From positions 21,722-67,985 of the forward strand of contig LXQE01000172.1 in NCBI GenBank assembly GCA_003326195.1: 46,264 bases of DNA, given 5' to 3'. Below are positions 17,586 through 25,744 of the stretch, piece after piece. Numbering within the stretch: position 1 is the first letter of the stretch; each line of letters begins with the position of its first letter. The translations under genes were made by a program, and so were the position numbers. Source of the DNA: Nostoc punctiforme NIES-2108 (GTDB lineage Bacteria; Cyanobacteriota; Cyanobacteriia; Cyanobacteriales; Nostocaceae). The notes beneath the pieces are model-generated. The model had not been told where the DNA came from, ran no database searches, and was given only the letters and a program-made list of their open reading frames with translations.

Positions 17586-19082
17586 TTGACTCAAGAATTG
17601 TATTTACCACCCACTCCACAAATTTTACAATGGCTAGCAGGAGGACAATTAGCAAATCGGCTGGTACGATCGCTGCGATTATTGGTATTGATCGACAAAT
17701 TGTATAGTGGTAAGACAGACTGGGCAGATAAAATTCCTAGAGTTTTCACATACTCACAGCTGCGCGATCGCTTGTTTGCCTATCGTCACCCCAAAAGCGA
17801 TAGATTAAATGCTCAACAAATTACAGTGCAGTGTAGCGATCTCCAATGTATTTGTCATCAGACTTTCTCAGAAATTATATTTGAGCAGAACTTCCAGCAA
17901 AGTCAAGCTCAATGGCTTGAGCAAATTATCTTGCTGACTGGGATAAATAAAGAGGAACTACAAAAGGTACTGCAAGAACGTCCCTTTGCTACTGTGCATC
18001 GTTCCATCCGCGATGACCTCAAGCAGTTAATCCAGCTAGGGTGGTTACATCAGGCTGGACAAGGAAAATATCAGTATTTGGCAAGAGAAGAACTACCATT
18101 ACTGCCAACTCAATTAGAGGCTGACTCTAGCTTACCAAAGCTAACCAGCCTACCTAGTTTGTCTCACCTCTCTGAACAACAAACTTGGGAACTGCTGCGA
18201 GTCTTGGAATCAATCACCTTTGTACAGCCAAACTTGTCGTCAATTATAGAAAAATTATGGGAGCAAATAGCAGATAGTTCCTTATCTGGAACACTACATC
18301 AGCAAGATCCACAGCAGAGGATATTTCTACATCTGGACTACATTCTTTCTCCACAGATGCAAGATTGTGTAGACAATTACCAGGAACAGATAGAGCAGCT
18401 TTGGCACAAACCCCCTGGTGGGGTAGTGCAATTTGAATATTGGATTGCAGCGACAGAGAGTAAAGTAAAAATTACTGTTTACCCAGTATGTTTGCATTAC
18501 GTCCGCCGTGCTAAATATCTCAGTGCTTACGGCATAGACCCCGATGGTAATATAGCATGGCACAATTACCGCTTGGATCGGATTGCTGGCGATCGCCTAA
18601 AAGTGCTGGCTTGGGGCGACCCCCTTGTTCCTCAAGAATTGAAACAGATGTGGCATACAGGAAGTTTGCCGACACCAGAATATATTTCTGGCGAATTGAA
18701 AGCTGCTTGGGGTTTCAATTTCTATTTCAAAAAAGAATTGCTTATCCTCCGTTTTCCAGTAGATTTTGCCAAATGGTATGTAGATAACACCACAAGACAT
18801 TCTACTTTTCGGGCAGTTTTACATGACCAATTACCACAGTTGATTGTTAAGAATATTCCAAATGAGCAGGAGCGTGAGCAGTTATTAGAAATTGTCAGTC
18901 AATGCCCAACAGAGGATGCTTATTACATTGCCTGGATACGTATTGGTGATATAAATGTTCTTATGCGTTTGCGAGAATGGCGACCAAATGGCGAAGTTAT
19001 TGCCCCTTTATCTATTCGTTACCAAATGAAAGCAGAAGCAGAACAAGAATTCAAAAATTATCAAGCGTTATTGGCTGACTAA
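17586..19082 (+). CDS. WYL-domain CRISPR-associated regulator (TIGR03985-like)
   Basis: The 498-residue protein resembles the cyanobacterial CRISPR-associated TIGR03985 family. It has an N-terminal helical/winged-helix region (RLLVLIDKLYSG ... FTYSQLRDRLF; RSIRDDLKQLIQLGWL at 145-160). After about residue 255 a WYL domain follows, with VYPVCLHYVRRAKYLSAYG and NIAWHNYRLDRI. WYL domains bind nucleotides or nucleic acid and often repress defence genes until a signal arrives. It begins with TTG and has no in-frame ATG close by. It is divergent from the type III operon, so control of that operon and of itself is the simplest reading. Confidence 0.8.
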   Translation: MTQELYLPPTPQILQWLAGGQLANRLVRSLRLLVLIDKLYSGKTDWADKIPRVFTYSQLRDRLFAYRHPKSDRLNAQQITVQCSDLQCICHQTFSEIIFEQNFQQSQAQWLEQIILLTGINKEELQKVLQERPFATVHRSIRDDLKQLIQLGWLHQAGQGKYQYLAREELPLLPTQLEADSSLPKLTSLPSLSHLSEQQTWELLRVLESITFVQPNLSSIIEKLWEQIADSSLSGTLHQQDPQQRIFLHLDYILSPQMQDCVDNYQEQIEQLWHKPPGGVVQFEYWIAATESKVKITVYPVCLHYVRRAKYLSAYGIDPDGNIAWHNYRLDRIAGDRLKVLAWGDPLVPQELKQMWHTGSLPTPEYISGELKAAWGFNFYFKKELLILRFPVDFAKWYVDNTTRHSTFRAVLHDQLPQLIVKNIPNEQEREQLLEIVSQCPTEDAYYIAWIRIGDINVLMRLREWRPNGEVIAPLSIRYQMKAEAEQEFKNYQALLAD

Positions 19083-19169
19083 GATGAACATGAGTTAAGA
19101 TAAGCTTTTCTCATTTCTACAGTCCTTTGAACACCAGAAATAATCACAATACTGTTCGGTTAAGGCAAG

Positions 19170-19234
19170 AGACGCGATAAATCGCCGTCAAGACGAAGAA
19201 CTGATTATTGTAGAGACGGCGATTCATCGCGTCT
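19170..19234. repeat. 20-bp palindromic repeat element
   Basis: AGACGCGATAAATCGCCGTC (19170-19189) pairs with GACGGCGATTCATCGCGTCT (19215-19234), with one mismatch across 20 bp. Copies of this GACGGCGAT-ATCGCGTC palindrome are scattered through Nostocales intergenic regions. It lies between the WYL gene and the membrane CARF gene and could also act as a terminator-like hairpin. Confidence 0.75.
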
Positions 19235-19282
19235 TTGTGATGTTGTTATCAACGATATTTCCACTTATATTTATTCACATGA

Positions 19283-20143
19283 ATGAAAATGCTTGTACCT
19301 AAAAATAACAACTCTCCTCAGCTAGAAAACATATTTTCACCCCGATCACCAGTAGATTTTTTAGGATTTGCTGTAGTTGGGGTTATTATCAATCTACTCT
19401 CTGGTGGCGATCCTCTTGGATTTTTGGGAGTAGCCGTTTTGTTTATTTATTGGTTTTGGTTAGATCGCCAAAGAACCAAAAAGCTATCTCAACGATTAGG
19501 GTTATCTTTCGATAGTAAAGAACCTGCCAAAGGAGCCAAAGGATTGATTCTTTTGCTTAGTCCTTACTCACCTCGCCTAGAGTCTTTGAAAGATGAAAAA
19601 CGGCTAAAACCACTAGTACAACATATTATTCATACACCTGTTGAGAACTTGCAACTTGCAGACTTTCAAAGTATCGATCTATTCAACTCCAATCTTGTAC
19701 CACAGATAAAAGCTGTAGAGTACCACGTTAATGAAGGTAACTTACGTGATGTTTGGTTAATTAGCAGTAAAAGTTACAATTTGGTTAAAGGCTCTGAGAT
19801 TACTGCCAAAATTTTGTCACAGTATTTAACTTTTGAATATGGGCAACGTCTAGAAGTCCACACGCAAGGTTATTCTGTGGAGGATTGGAATTATAAAAGG
19901 CTTTGGGAGATAGGAGATCAAATTTTCCGCGAATCAGATTACAAAGACGAGGCTGTAGTTGCTGACATCACTGGCGGAACCAAGATGATGACTATGGCGC
20001 TAGCGATGTCTTGTGTCTCACCAAAGCGACGGATGCAATATATGGATGCACAACGTGACTGGCAAGGAAATCCTTTGCCGGTTGGTGAAATCAAACCTGT
20101 GGGTATTGATGTTGCTCCGATTATCCACGGTAACGGTAATTAA
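19283..20143 (+). CDS. Membrane-anchored CARF protein, candidate cyclic-oligoadenylate effector
   Basis: The 286-residue protein has two hydrophobic segments (residues 26-40 and 45-60, FLGFAVVGVIINLL and LGFLGVAVLFIYWFWL). A basic patch (DRQRTKK) then precedes a cytosolic CARF domain. That domain has LILLLSPYSPR and the ligand-loop motif VVADITGGTKMMTMALAM (Asp228 onward). No HEPN, PD-(D/E)XK or other nuclease motif is visible. The layout is that of transmembrane CARF effectors such as Cam1, where ligand binding leads to membrane depolarisation. That function is inferred. It follows the WYL gene by 200 bp on the same strand and is closed by a strong terminator. Confidence 0.8.
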   Translation: MKMLVPKNNNSPQLENIFSPRSPVDFLGFAVVGVIINLLSGGDPLGFLGVAVLFIYWFWLDRQRTKKLSQRLGLSFDSKEPAKGAKGLILLLSPYSPRLESLKDEKRLKPLVQHIIHTPVENLQLADFQSIDLFNSNLVPQIKAVEYHVNEGNLRDVWLISSKSYNLVKGSEITAKILSQYLTFEYGQRLEVHTQGYSVEDWNYKRLWEIGDQIFRESDYKDEAVVADITGGTKMMTMALAMSCVSPKRRMQYMDAQRDWQGNPLPVGEIKPVGIDVAPIIHGNGN

Positions 20144-20173
20144 ATACAGCAGTTTATTAGCAGAATTATGTAG

Positions 20174-20205
20174 CGCAGTCCTTGAATAGTAGGGCTGCGT
20201 TTTTT
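20174..20205 (+). terminator. Rho-independent terminator
   Basis: CGCAGTCCT (20174-20182) pairs with AGGGCTGCG (20191-20199), with one G-T wobble, and six T follow. It closes the membrane CARF gene 30 bp after its stop and keeps that transcript out of array 1. Confidence 0.85.
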
Positions 20206-20231
20206 CGTTCAAAGTTATCGGTTGGAGAATC

Positions 20232-21349
20232 GTTTCCATCCCCGTGAGGGGTAATGATTTGAAAACTCAAGGAAACTCTCATTTTTTGGGATGAGGTTCT
20301 CTTGCGTTTCCATCCCCGTGAGGGGTAATGATTTGAAAACAAAGTAAAAACGTTCCGCTATAAAGCTGATAATCAAAGTTTCCATCCCCGTGAGGGGTAA
20401 TGATTTGAAAACACGTGAAGTTTTTGAGCATTCCCATACTTATATACAGGGTTTCCATCCCCGTGAGGGGTAATGATTTGAAAACTACGGATATTCTCTA
20501 TTATTATACTTTAAGAAAAGGTTTCCATCCCCGTGAGGGGTAATGATTTGAAAACTTATTATTGGAGGTATTGCTAGTTTACTTCCCTCAGGTTTCCATC
20601 CCCGTGAGGGGTAATGATTTGAAAACCGAAATTCACACTTCCTATGTCAAAGTTCCCCCCACGGTTTCCATCCCCGTGAGGGGTAATGATTTGAAAACTG
20701 TCATTGCAGTTGTCGGATATGTTGGTTATAATCCCGTTTCCATCCCCGTGAGGGGTAATGATTTGAAAACACGTAAATCCTCCTCCACCAAGCCAGAAAG
20801 TGGATCCAGTTTCCATCCCCGTGAGGGGTAATGATTTGAAAACCTTGGAAGAATAGATTTTGTTGAATTAATTTCTTTAAGTTTCCATCCCCGTGAGGGG
20901 TAATGATTTGAAAACCATTGGATATAATGTTCAACGAAGCGATGCGAGGTAGTTTCCATCCCCGTGAGGGGTAATGATTTGAAAACCGCTTTCTTTCTGC
21001 AAAGACAGAAAGAGAGCACACTTGTTTCCATCCCCGTGAGGGGTAATGATTTGAAAACTGAATGATTTTGCAGTGGGCAACGCAACAATAGAAGATTGTT
21101 TCCATCCCCGTGAGGGGTAATGATTTGAAAACTGTTGGCATCACATTCATTCACGCCCACCAGGACAGTTTCCATCCCCGTGAGGGGTAATGATTTGAAA
21201 ACCGGTTGAACAGTTTTTACAGAATGCAACACCACAACAGTTTCCATCCCCGTGAGGGGTAATGATTTGAAAACAGTTAAGTATTACCCCTTCGGCAATA
21301 GCGTACCTATTGAAGTTTCCATCCCCGTGAGGGGTAATGATTTGAAAAC
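20232..21349 (-). CRISPR. CRISPR array 1: 16 repeats of 35 bp, 15 spacers
   Basis: Repeats start at 20232, 20306, 20378, 20451, 20521, 20592, 20664, 20736, 20809, 20881, 20952, 21024, 21098, 21168, 21240 and 21315. On the plus strand they begin GTTTCCATCCCCGTGAGGGG and end TAATGATTTGAAAAC. All copies look identical. Spacers are 35-40 bp and all differ. Read on the minus strand the repeat forms a CCCC(TCAC)GGGG hairpin followed by ATGGAAAC, the expected Cas6 product handle. Transcription is therefore taken as leftward from the leader at 21.35-21.64 kb. The 3' 20 bases of the transcribed repeat are shared with arrays 2 and 3. Confidence 0.97.
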
Positions 21350-21639
21350 CCTACCCTTCTAGAACACTTGCTACGACTGGGTTTGAAATTGCCATTTTAG
21401 CGGGGGGTCTAATTTTGCTGTCAATAAGCATATTTTAATGACAATCAACCACTAATACAGGCATCTCAACGCCTTACTCAGTAAGCGATTCGCGGGGGTC
21501 AACGAAAGAATCAGGGTTTCAAGCATTGGCATACCCCCGCGAAAAATTTGCGTGTGTAGGGTAAAAACCAACACTTTAACTTTCACCAAGAAACGCAATA
21601 TTAATTTTTCAAGGTTCCGCTTGATTAAATAAGAGTATA
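21350..21639 (-). promoter_or_regulatory. Leader of array 1
   Basis: The minus strand carries a TATACT box (21634-21639) 284 bp before the first repeat. An inverted repeat, TTCGCGGGGGT (21489-21499) / ACCCCCGCGAA (21533-21543), follows, and then a TTTTAGCGGGGGGT box (21395-21408). CCTACCCTT sits directly at the repeat junction. The same landmarks occur at the same distances beside arrays 2 and 3. No protein is supported in this stretch. Confidence 0.8.
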
Positions 21640-21644
21640 CCAAA

Positions 21645-22760
21645 CTACTCCTCACTCTTCAAAGCGCGTCTTGCCAACTTGACATAAGTCTTCACCGTTT
21701 CATAAGGCATCTCTAAATCTTCTGCCACCACCTGCAATGACTCGCCCATTTCCCGCCGTGCTAAGATTGTCGCCCATTTTGAGGCTATTTCATCTGCGCG
21801 ATCGCCACCTGTCCGCTTGCGTCGTGCTTTAAAAATCTGTGTTAAATCTTCAATGCGTTTCGCCAAGACAGTTTGCACATCAGGTATATCTTGGACAACT
21901 TGAGATGACCAACCCAAACGTGTTTGTCCCAAGCCAAAGGTAGTTTTGTGACCAGTACCGCAGTAAGGTGCAAGTTTTCCTAAAGCGGAAAATAACTGCC
22001 CAAATTCTCGCTGTTTGGCTGCATCTTTAGCTAAACTAAACTCAATTGCCCCAGTAAATCCTGTGACTGCGCCTTTCTTCCCCGCCAATACCTTCGCAGT
22101 TGTTAGTTGGCAACGAGTAATCAATATATAATCATCTACCCAAGCCAGAAAATCATCCTGGTCAACAGATATCCCCGAAAAGTTATTCCAGCGCCGCAGG
22201 TAGCTATGAAATACATTCGCTGGGACTGGTAGGGGAAAGTGATGGCCTTTGCGGCGAAAACTTGTAGGACTGAGAAATTTCAAAGCGAAAGTTTCATTAA
22301 GCTCAGATTCTAGCAGTTGGGTATAAGTTGTGGGAGGATGGGCAATTTTGACAGAATGAATCTGCAAAGGTGCATTTTTTAATTCCAGCACCTCTGGCAA
22401 ATTTTCTACCCATTGCGCCATCCACTGTTGCACTCGATTAGATAAAGCTGTGACATACCAACGATAAGAGGTGTTTGCAGATAGTTGTATTTGTCTACCG
22501 CTACTGATAATCTCTCCATTTAAAGCTGAGATAGTAAAAGGTTTCTCTGACTCGCCATCATGGAGGTAAGCTGAAAGTTCTGGGTCTGTAGAACCCACTT
22601 GTTGGAGAAACCAGGCGTGTAGTCCAATAGTGTACTGAGGGAAGAGGTAACAATCTTTTGCAGGGACTAACTCAAATTCTAAGCCGATTAACTCTGTGTC
22701 CGGCGGCCATGTAAGCTTATATGGAGGGATATTTGGCTTTTCTTGAGAGCGTCGAGGCAT
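21645..22760 (-). CDS. cas6: Cas6-like endoribonuclease with C-terminal HTH domain
   Basis: Residues 1-280 form a double RAMP Cas6. LKFLSPTSFRRKGHHFPLPVPANVFHSYLRRWNNF matches the type III Cas6 core, and GTGHKTTFGLGQT (268-280) is the glycine-rich loop. Beyond this lie about 90 extra residues. They contain a basic stretch (KARRKRTGG) and a sigma-region-4-like helix-turn-helix (SLQVVAEDLEMPYETVKTYVKLARRAL, about 340-368) not needed for RNA cutting. The gene is directly upstream of array 1's leader on the same strand. A CRISPR-repeat-like hairpin sits in its mRNA leader at 22797-22818. The fused domain suggests DNA binding, perhaps at its own promoter or at the leaders. Confidence 0.82.
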   Translation of the reverse strand: MPRRSQEKPNIPPYKLTWPPDTELIGLEFELVPAKDCYLFPQYTIGLHAWFLQQVGSTDPELSAYLHDGESEKPFTISALNGEIISSGRQIQLSANTSYRWYVTALSNRVQQWMAQWVENLPEVLELKNAPLQIHSVKIAHPPTTYTQLLESELNETFALKFLSPTSFRRKGHHFPLPVPANVFHSYLRRWNNFSGISVDQDDFLAWVDDYILITRCQLTTAKVLAGKKGAVTGFTGAIEFSLAKDAAKQREFGQLFSALGKLAPYCGTGHKTTFGLGQTRLGWSSQVVQDIPDVQTVLAKRIEDLTQIFKARRKRTGGDRADEIASKWATILARREMGESLQVVAEDLEMPYETVKTYVKLARRALKSEE

Positions 22761-22796
22761 AGTATTATTTGAGCCACAGTTTCTATATTTTATCTT

Positions 22797-22818
22797 GTTT
22801 TCATCCCCAGGAGGGGAT
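22797..22818 (-). promoter_or_regulatory. CRISPR-repeat mimic in the cas6 5' leader
   Basis: On the minus strand this reads CCCCTCCTGGGGATGAAAAC in its 3' 20 bases, matching the arrays' CCCCTCACGGGGATGGAAAC at 17 of 20 positions. It keeps a perfect ATCCCC/GGGGAT stem and an eight-base handle-like tail. It is a single copy with no spacers, 36 bases upstream of the ATG of the Cas6-HTH gene. Confidence 0.65.
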
Positions 22819-22862
22819 AAAGCTGTGAGTCGTGCTACTGCAAGATGAGGTTAAATCAGAGA

Positions 22863-22907
22863 CAAAATAAAAATCCCCAGCAAACTGTTTGAGCGATCGC
22901 TGGGGAT
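22863..22907 (-). terminator. Probable rho-independent terminator
   Basis: ATCCCCAGC (22873-22881) and GCTGGGGAT (22899-22907) form a perfect 9-bp stem around a HIP1 site. On the minus strand it is followed by TTTTTATTTT. It would end transcripts from the small gene at 23.1-23.3 kb before cas6. No gene is seen in the rest of 22761-23064. Confidence 0.7.
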
Positions 22908-23064
22908 GATTAATGTTATTGTCATACCAGCTAACCTCCGTCTTGCTTCATCACAATTATCCTCGACTGTCCCCATCAAAGGACTTTGGAGAATATATTC
23001 TTTAGCAAGAATCAGGATAACTGATATTAACAAAGACGCAGGTGTTTAGATAAAGTCAATCAAC

Positions 23065-23304
23065 TCAAAGCTTCATATCGGGTAAATTTTGCACTCCTTG
23101 CACATCAAAAATAATCAAGAATTTGATATTTTTGATTGATTGTTGCAACACTTGTAAGTAAGCAACTGCATCATTACGGCGGCGAAACCGTGCAACAACA
23201 TTAGACTGTTGAACACCAGAATTCACGCCAGCATTATCCAACAGTTGTTCGTTAGATAAAACGCGAATAATGCACCACGGATGCAGTTGCTGAAAATAGG
23301 TCAT
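23065..23304 (-). CDS. Small conserved-looking hypothetical protein
   Basis: Seventy-nine codons beginning MTYFQQLHPWCIIRVL. The start at 23304 is chosen because AAGGTGG lies five bases upstream; an in-frame ATG at 23313 overlaps that ribosome site. The sequence shows an alternating strand-helix pattern (NVVARFRRRNDAVAYLQVLQQS, NIKFLIIFD), with no motif that I can assign. It resembles short cyanobacterial proteins of unknown role. A terminator follows. It is the first of three small minus-strand genes between cas6 and cas2. Confidence 0.6.
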   Translation of the reverse strand: MTYFQQLHPWCIIRVLSNEQLLDNAGVNSGVQQSNVVARFRRRNDAVAYLQVLQQSIKNIKFLIIFDVQGVQNLPDMKL

Positions 23305-23440
23305 AATAACCACCTTACAAATGCTCTAAAATACCCAAAAACTCAGCTTTGAAATGACTATCATTACCGTAGGCTATGAGTATTTGCTAAGACAGAGCAA
23401 GATGCTATTGACAAATTACTTAGGTTGTGAATTTTCTCGG

Positions 23441-23746
23441 CTATGATTCAAGATGGTTAAGGTTTAACCAGTCCAAAACCTGTTCAGGAATCTCCTCGAA
23501 ATGTTCGAGAAAAAAATCCATCAAAGCCAGATGGAATAAATCATTATGGGTGGGATAGCGTCGATTAGAACCATTTCTAAACCAGCCTCGAACTGTTGAA
23601 TCCGAACGGGAACATATTAAGGCAATTAGTTCATAACTTACAGCCCATTTAGCATAAAATTGTGTTGGTGTCATGCTAAACTCCCAATTGCTATAGAGTA
23701 AAATCAAATGTCTTTCGCGTGTGGTGATTCGACGAATATTAGACAT
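23441..23746 (-). CDS. Small helix-turn-helix protein
   Basis: The 101-residue protein contains a plausible helix-turn-helix at about residues 32-58. YAKWAVSYELIALICSRSDSTVRGWFRNG reads as two helices, with SDSTVRGWFRNG as the recognition helix. A tail rich in acidic and aromatic residues follows (LMDFFLEHFEEIPEQVLDWLN). This is typical of small cyanobacterial regulators near mobile or defence genes. No enzymatic motif is seen. It could act on neighbouring cas genes, but nothing in the sequence proves that. Confidence 0.6.
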   Translation of the reverse strand: MSNIRRITTRERHLILLYSNWEFSMTPTQFYAKWAVSYELIALICSRSDSTVRGWFRNGSNRRYPTHNDLFHLALMDFFLEHFEEIPEQVLDWLNLNHLES

Positions 23747-23869
23747 AATAAACCAAGTTAAAATTTGCCAGACAAAAGGCGCTTAAAACAGCAATTTCAA
23801 GGAATTCTCAAAAGTCAGAATTTATCAGGAGTCTAGTATGATTGATATATTTATTCATCAAATGCTATC

Positions 23870-23922
23870 CTGAATTCTGACTCCTGACTCCTGAATTCTG
23901 AATTCTGAATTTTGACTCTTGA
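23870..23922. repeat. STRR-type heptamer repeats
   Basis: Tandem units such as TGAATTC, TGACTCC and TGAATTT follow one another (CTGAATTCTGACTCCTGACT and onward). This is a characteristic intergenic repeat class of Nostoc-like genomes. Confidence 0.75.
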
Positions 23923-23928
23923 CCTTGA

Positions 23929-24198
23929 TTAGTGCGAATCTAAATGGGTAATGATGATGCTCATATCCTCCATATAACGCCAGTAAAACCGTTTCGCCAT
24001 TGATGCAGAAGAACTCCAGAGTTCGCCATCTTTGCAACGATATCGATGGGTTCTTAAGCTGGGATATGTAGCCCCATTATTAGCGAAACATTCAAAAGCT
24101 TTATCGTATTGCTTGCGGTCTTTTGGGGATAATGAATCAAGTTTTTTTTGGGCTTTTGCAGCGAAAATCAAACGGAATTTTACAGCTTGAATGTGCAT
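23929..24198 (-). CDS. RelE/ParE-fold toxin-like protein, no antitoxin seen
   Basis: The 89-residue protein shows the RelE/ParE pattern. An N-terminal strand (FRLIFAAKAQKKLDSLSPKDRKQYDKAF) is followed by two helices. A C-terminal sheet then has basic and aromatic residues (SLRTHRYRC, LWSSSASMAKRFYWRYMEDMSIIITHL). RelE-type toxins cleave mRNA on the ribosome. No antitoxin gene lies upstream (24199-24336 has no reading frame) or immediately downstream. It may be solitary, controlled from elsewhere or a decayed pair. It sits just after cas2 on the same strand. Confidence 0.6.
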   Translation of the reverse strand: MHIQAVKFRLIFAAKAQKKLDSLSPKDRKQYDKAFECFANNGATYPSLRTHRYRCKDGELWSSSASMAKRFYWRYMEDMSIIITHLDSH

Positions 24199-24336
24199 TC
24201 AAAAGTTTCCGAATGTCCAATGTCCAAACTTGACCGAAAGCGCAGAGATTTTTGCACAGGTGGAGCGCGTGCTTTTTTCCAAGCGTTCATTTTGTGATAA
24301 TTTGTGTGGGTAATACTTTGTCAGATGTTGCGCGAT

Positions 24337-24618
24337 CTAAACTATAAACGCAGCGTCATCTACTACAAACTCAGGTTGCGTTCCCAATACTGCGACCTTG
24401 CAACGATTGTGTGCAGTCATGGGGTAGAATCTAACTTGGTCTTCGCGTTTGTTAACGAGTCGGAAGAGGTATTTGGATAGGTTGTCATACTGCTTTTCAT
24501 CCAACACGCACTCGAAAACCGACTTTTGCACCCGCAAACCATAAGCTTCCAGAAGTTTCGCCACTTTATTGCGACGGGTATCGCTCACGATGTCGTAGCA
24601 AACTAAATAAAACATCAT
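24337..24618 (-). CDS. cas2: Cas2
   Basis: This intact Cas2 of 93 residues has the first strand FYLVCYDIVSDTRRNKVAKLLEAYG with the conserved Asp. VQKSVFECVLDEKQYDNL and the strand DQVRFYPM follow, and the C-terminal tail is complete. It overlaps the cas1 stop by four bases, so the pair is translationally coupled. It is the only intact Cas2 in the window. RT-Cas1 at 27.3 kb has none beside it, so this Cas2 may serve both integrases. Confidence 0.92.
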   Translation of the reverse strand: MMFYLVCYDIVSDTRRNKVAKLLEAYGLRVQKSVFECVLDEKQYDNLSKYLFRLVNKREDQVRFYPMTAHNRCKVAVLGTQPEFVVDDAAFIV

Positions 24619-25667
24619 CGTTTCACCAATTTTAGGGGAACAGTTTGCGGTTCAATGGTGTTGGTGAAGTCTGAATGTGCAGGACGAAACTTTAACGCTA
24701 GGGGACGGTAAAATTCCACATCTCCTAGTAAAGATGCGAGATATTCGCGTACCTGTAAGTCGAGACATTGACGATAACTTACTTCTCCGGCGTAAGGATG
24801 CAGTACAAAAGTTCGCAGTTTTGCTTCCCAATATTGGAGAAACTTTTGTATAAGTTTCTGTGAGTGGCTTTTCCCGTTAGCATTACCATTACCATTACCA
24901 TTGGTGTTAGTCAGATTGCGGACAAAATTTAACACCAAGTCATCGACAATAGGTGCGCGAAATTCTGCGGTAAAGTCCCATGCTAAGGGCAGTTCGTGAT
25001 TACCATTGCGGTGTAAAATTGCATAGTCGAGGTCGAGTCCTGCGGTGTTCAGCAGTGTGTAAATATATTGATGCAGCAGTTGATTTCCCAGGTTTATTAG
25101 TTGGCTAATGCGCTTTGCAGTTGTACGCGGACATTCGTTGTAGAAGGTGAGTAGAGAAGCAACAGCGCAGTAATAAATATTATCAGCTTCTTCGCTGTAT
25201 TCGTGCAGTTCGTCAATTCCTGGTGCTATTGGTAAGTTGTCCATCAACAGCGTCAGGTAATTTAATGCGCGTTGAGTTGTCTGATTAGCGTGGTGGCGAG
25301 TCCAGCTTTGCAGAAAAGTATGCTGATTGTGCAATTTTGCCCAGGTAATACTTTCTGCTGTAGCACGGTTAAATTCAGTATCACGTGCGCGTCTACGTTG
25401 GTAGGTAAGATATTTTGCTTGTAGTTGAGATGGATTTTCTAGTCGTCCTAAATATTCACCAGTTTGGGTTAGATATAAGACAGGAATCTGATGTGAATGA
25501 ACGATTTGAATGACTTCTTTGGGTAAACTGATATTACCAAAGATGATGAACTGACTGAGATTCCGAATTGGAATACAGATGCGTTGATTTTTTTGATGAA
25601 ACACCTTTAAATAATGGTGTTGAATTTGGAATAATACGTCCTGTTCGGTGATGTAAATGGTAGACAT
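24615..25667 (-). CDS. cas1: Cas1 integrase
   Basis: This 350-residue Cas1 has an N-terminal beta domain (TIYITEQDVLFQIQHHYLKV) and the helical catalytic domain. His in AILHRNG and the acidic pair in WDFTAEFRAPIVD are present. At the usual first catalytic Glu (Y-E-G-x-A-A in RT-Cas1) this protein reads YSEEADNIYY, placing Ser158 at that position with Glu159/160 next to it. Activity may rely on a shifted Glu. An Asn-Gly-rich linker (about residues 255-266) is encoded by hexamer repeats around 24880-24904. The gene is monocistronic with cas2 and has TATATGAGTT repeats upstream. Confidence 0.9.
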   Translation of the reverse strand: MSTIYITEQDVLFQIQHHYLKVFHQKNQRICIPIRNLSQFIIFGNISLPKEVIQIVHSHQIPVLYLTQTGEYLGRLENPSQLQAKYLTYQRRRARDTEFNRATAESITWAKLHNQHTFLQSWTRHHANQTTQRALNYLTLLMDNLPIAPGIDELHEYSEEADNIYYCAVASLLTFYNECPRTTAKRISQLINLGNQLLHQYIYTLLNTAGLDLDYAILHRNGNHELPLAWDFTAEFRAPIVDDLVLNFVRNLTNTNGNGNGNANGKSHSQKLIQKFLQYWEAKLRTFVLHPYAGEVSYRQCLDLQVREYLASLLGDVEFYRPLALKFRPAHSDFTNTIEPQTVPLKLVKR

Positions 25668-25744
25668 AAATTGAAACCAACTAGGTTTAGTTGTAGGTGA
25701 GAAAGTTTTCTTTCCTTACCTATATTTCAATTTTCTCAGGTTGA

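Noticed and set aside
20562..21247. Open frames through CRISPR array 1 on both strands
   Set aside because: They translate the repeat over and over and have no ribosome sites; the same applies to frames across arrays 2, 3 and 4.
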